Virus record (IMG/VR): IMGVR_UViG_3300046009_003312 | Location: 1-21,765 of that record | Length of the DNA: 21,765 nucleotides | Source of the DNA: a virus | Strand: one strand, 5' to 3' | In this document: positions 20,326-21,765 of the stretch, in pieces | How positions within the stretch are numbered: position 1 is the first letter of the stretch | How the letters are laid out: the number at the start of each line of letters is the position of its first letter | Position numbers and translations under genes: made by a program | Notes under the pieces: generated by a model | The model's input: the letters and a program-made list of their open reading frames with translations, nothing else | The model's database searches: none | What the model was told of the DNA's origin: nothing

Positions 20326-21413
20326 TAAATCACGTTGTTAATTAAATCGTAGCTTTCTTCGAACTCTAAAGTGTAATTTATTTTTTTGTTGTTTAGGTTC
20401 TTTTCTTTGTTAAAATCTTTTGTTTTCATTTTAACGGGTTTTCCGTCTAATAAAATTCGTTCGCTTAAAAGTAACTGCTGAAGATTTGAGTTAAAGGATT
20501 CGTCTACCCATCCCGTATTTACTCTATGGGTTATAATTCCGTTCGTGTTAAATACTTGTCGTTGGTTTAGGTTTGTGTCCCATTGTGCAGAAGCCCCTAT
20601 TTTTTGCATTAAATTAAACTCGCTTGTGGTTGTGTTTAAACTTTCGTAGGAGGCTTTGAAAAAGAATTCACGTTGCCAAGTTCCGTACATATTGATAAAG
20701 TCCACTACTTGCACATCGTAGTAACATTCTTCTATGGGGTAAAACGTAGCCTCCCAAACTAAGTTAGAAAACGTATCGAATACCTCTACTTTATTACCCG
20801 TCAAATAATAAGGAGAATAAACGCGGTAAAGGTTGTAAATCCCGTCCGCAGTAATGTTATTCGTAAAACTTAATCCCGTTTGAAGTTGCGTATATTTTAC
20901 GCTATACCCATTTTCTAAATAACTTACAAACGTTCCCGCTCTTTGCAAAGGGTTGGCAATAGGAATGTTATTCGCACCGCTCCAAAAATAATAATTCTTC
21001 GGCTCTAAATGAACTAAAAATAAATTGCTAGGATTAACCCCCTGTTGATAATATCCATAACCGTCGTAAGCATAAAAATTAAGCGTGTCAATTAGTACGT
21101 AAGTTCCTGCGATTAGGTAATATCTTTTAACGTCTACTAAAATGTATTCGTCTACGTTTAACAAAGCCGTGTTAGAACTAAAGTTGTTTTGAAAACTATC
21201 ATGCTTTATATACTCCATCAAATAAGGAGAAATGTTATAAAGCGTTTGCGTATTGTTACTCGCGGGAATCAGTTTTTCGAGCGTGTAACTTGGTAACGTT
21301 GGCGGTGTTGTTCCGTCTTTATATATGTATAGTTCTATTTTACTTCCTGTTTGCCCTACTACGTCTATTTCCAAAATAAACGGGCTTCTAACGAATATTT
21401 CACTTATAGCCAT
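20325..21413 (-). CDS. Tail structural protein, 362 aa
   Basis: This beta-rich protein has many aromatic residues. A conserved-looking block near residues 225-255 (EECYYDVQVVDFINMYGTWQREFFFKAS) is one I know from Bacteroidota phage proteins encoded beside the large tail protein. Near the C-terminus is a segment, LLLSERILLDGKPVKMK, followed by a helical Lys/Asn-rich stretch. It is probably part of the distal tail or baseplate, acting with the 791-aa protein. No enzymatic domain is recognised. It overlaps the previous gene by 14 bp and the next by 1 bp. Confidence 0.6.
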   Translation of the reverse strand: MAISEIFVRSPFILEIDVVGQTGSKIELYIYKDGTTPPTLPSYTLEKLIPASNNTQTLYNISPYLMEYIKHDSFQNNFSSNTALLNVDEYILVDVKRYYLIAGTYVLIDTLNFYAYDGYGYYQQGVNPSNLFLVHLEPKNYYFWSGANNIPIANPLQRAGTFVSYLENGYSVKYTQLQTGLSFTNNITADGIYNLYRVYSPYYLTGNKVEVFDTFSNLVWEATFYPIEECYYDVQVVDFINMYGTWQREFFFKASYESLNTTTSEFNLMQKIGASAQWDTNLNQRQVFNTNGIITHRVNTGWVDESFNSNLQQLLLSERILLDGKPVKMKTKDFNKEKNLNNKKINYTLEFEESYDLINNVI

Positions 21414-21765
21414 AGTTCTTCATATTTTCTTTCATTATTGTATCGAATAGTTCTTCGGATTCCAACCCGTAAGCGTCTATCATTTCGTTTGGTAATGTTT
21501 TAAATGCCTGTTCAAATGGCTTGGTAAAAAACATACTAGGCTTTATTCCTTTTTGCCAAATAGAACGCGTAATTATAAATGCCGTAGCGTCGCTACTTAA
21601 AAACCTTCCTTTCTTGTCTCTAAATTGAATGCTACGATATTTAACCCATTTTTTTATTCCTTCGGTTAGTCCTCCTTTTTTACCCGAACCCGAACCAAAC
21701 CTAAAGCTACTTAGGCTTCGTCCACTACTTACACCCTTCACCCCTTGGTCTTGGTAAAACCCGTA
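21400..21765 (-). CDS. Tail-completion-like protein, 5' end cut by window edge
   Basis: The frame is open to the last base of the window (YGFYQDQGVKGVSSGRS...), so the start codon lies outside. A GTG at 21741 is in frame but would cut the YGFYQDQGVKG motif, so it is an unlikely start. The family, as I recall it in Bacteroidota phages, begins with about 20-40 more residues and has the pattern YG-YQDxGVKG, a Gly-rich segment, KWV, RDKKGRF and a final GI-P--FF--PF block. It is of the size of tail-completion or HK97-gp10-like proteins. It is the first visible gene of the late block and overlaps the 362-aa gene by 14 bp. Confidence 0.6.
   Translation of the reverse strand, partial: YGFYQDQGVKGVSSGRSLSSFRFGSGSGKKGGLTEGIKKWVKYRSIQFRDKKGRFLSSDATAFIITRSIWQKGIKPSMFFTKPFEQAFKTLPNEMIDAYGLESEELFDTIMKENMKNYGYK

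Noticed and set aside
21742-21765. GTG at 21741 as the true start of the last gene
   Set aside because: The frame continues in phase to the window edge with the family-like segment YGFYQDQG, so the gene is cut by the edge.

Overview
The window looks like a piece of a tailed-phage (or prophage) genome from a Bacteroidota host, probably flavobacterial. The DNA is AT-rich. The clearest promoters carry the Bacteroidota -7 element TAnnTTTG, one of them with an ideally spaced TTG. Shine-Dalgarno sequences are largely absent, starts being preceded by A/T-rich stretches instead. Many proteins resemble families I know from Bacteroidota phages. Every gene I accept lies on the minus strand, so transcription runs from high to low coordinates. 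I see no tRNA, rRNA, CRISPR array, insertion sequence, integrase or terminase. The right edge cuts through a gene, so the late operon begins outside the window.

Late block (21765 down to 5511), in transcription order: a tail-completion-like protein (5' truncated by the edge), two large tail or baseplate proteins, a 58-aa protein, the tape measure protein, an XkdF-type prohead protease, two tiny proteins (one with a SEC-C zinc motif), a coiled-coil protein, an acidic scaffold, the major capsid protein, a tail-tube-like protein, a small beta-rich protein, a portal fused to a MuF-like domain, a connector, and a fibre-like protein. Two small ORFs lead into the lysis cassette: two-helix membrane protein, holin, amidase, and a lipoprotein with a C-terminal membrane anchor that looks like a unimolecular spanin. 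A calcineurin-like phosphoesterase is last, followed by a strong terminator at 5511-5539. Tail genes precede head genes and the portal lies downstream of the capsid gene, which is not the usual siphovirus order. Two more terminator-like hairpins flank the tail-tube-like gene.

Early block (5435 down to the left edge): a promoter at 5405-5435 drives a run of small overlapping genes ending in a protein with a DnaA domain IV-like helix-turn-helix. A second, weaker promoter and a structured leader at 3902-4005 precede the replication and recombination genes: a replisome-organiser-like protein, a RecA-fold helicase ATPase, a coiled-coil protein, a C5-cytosine methyltransferase, NinG and a PD-(D/E)XK-like nuclease. 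A third promoter at 220-249 starts a small gene that runs to the left edge. It shares an almost identical leader with the 5405 promoter.

The most unusual region is the 3902-4005 leader. It holds a terminator-type hairpin whose loop is perfectly complementary (8 nt) to the predicted 5' end of the same transcript, plus a competing hairpin and a 12-bp palindrome. It could be an attenuator, a small RNA gene or part of the replication origin.
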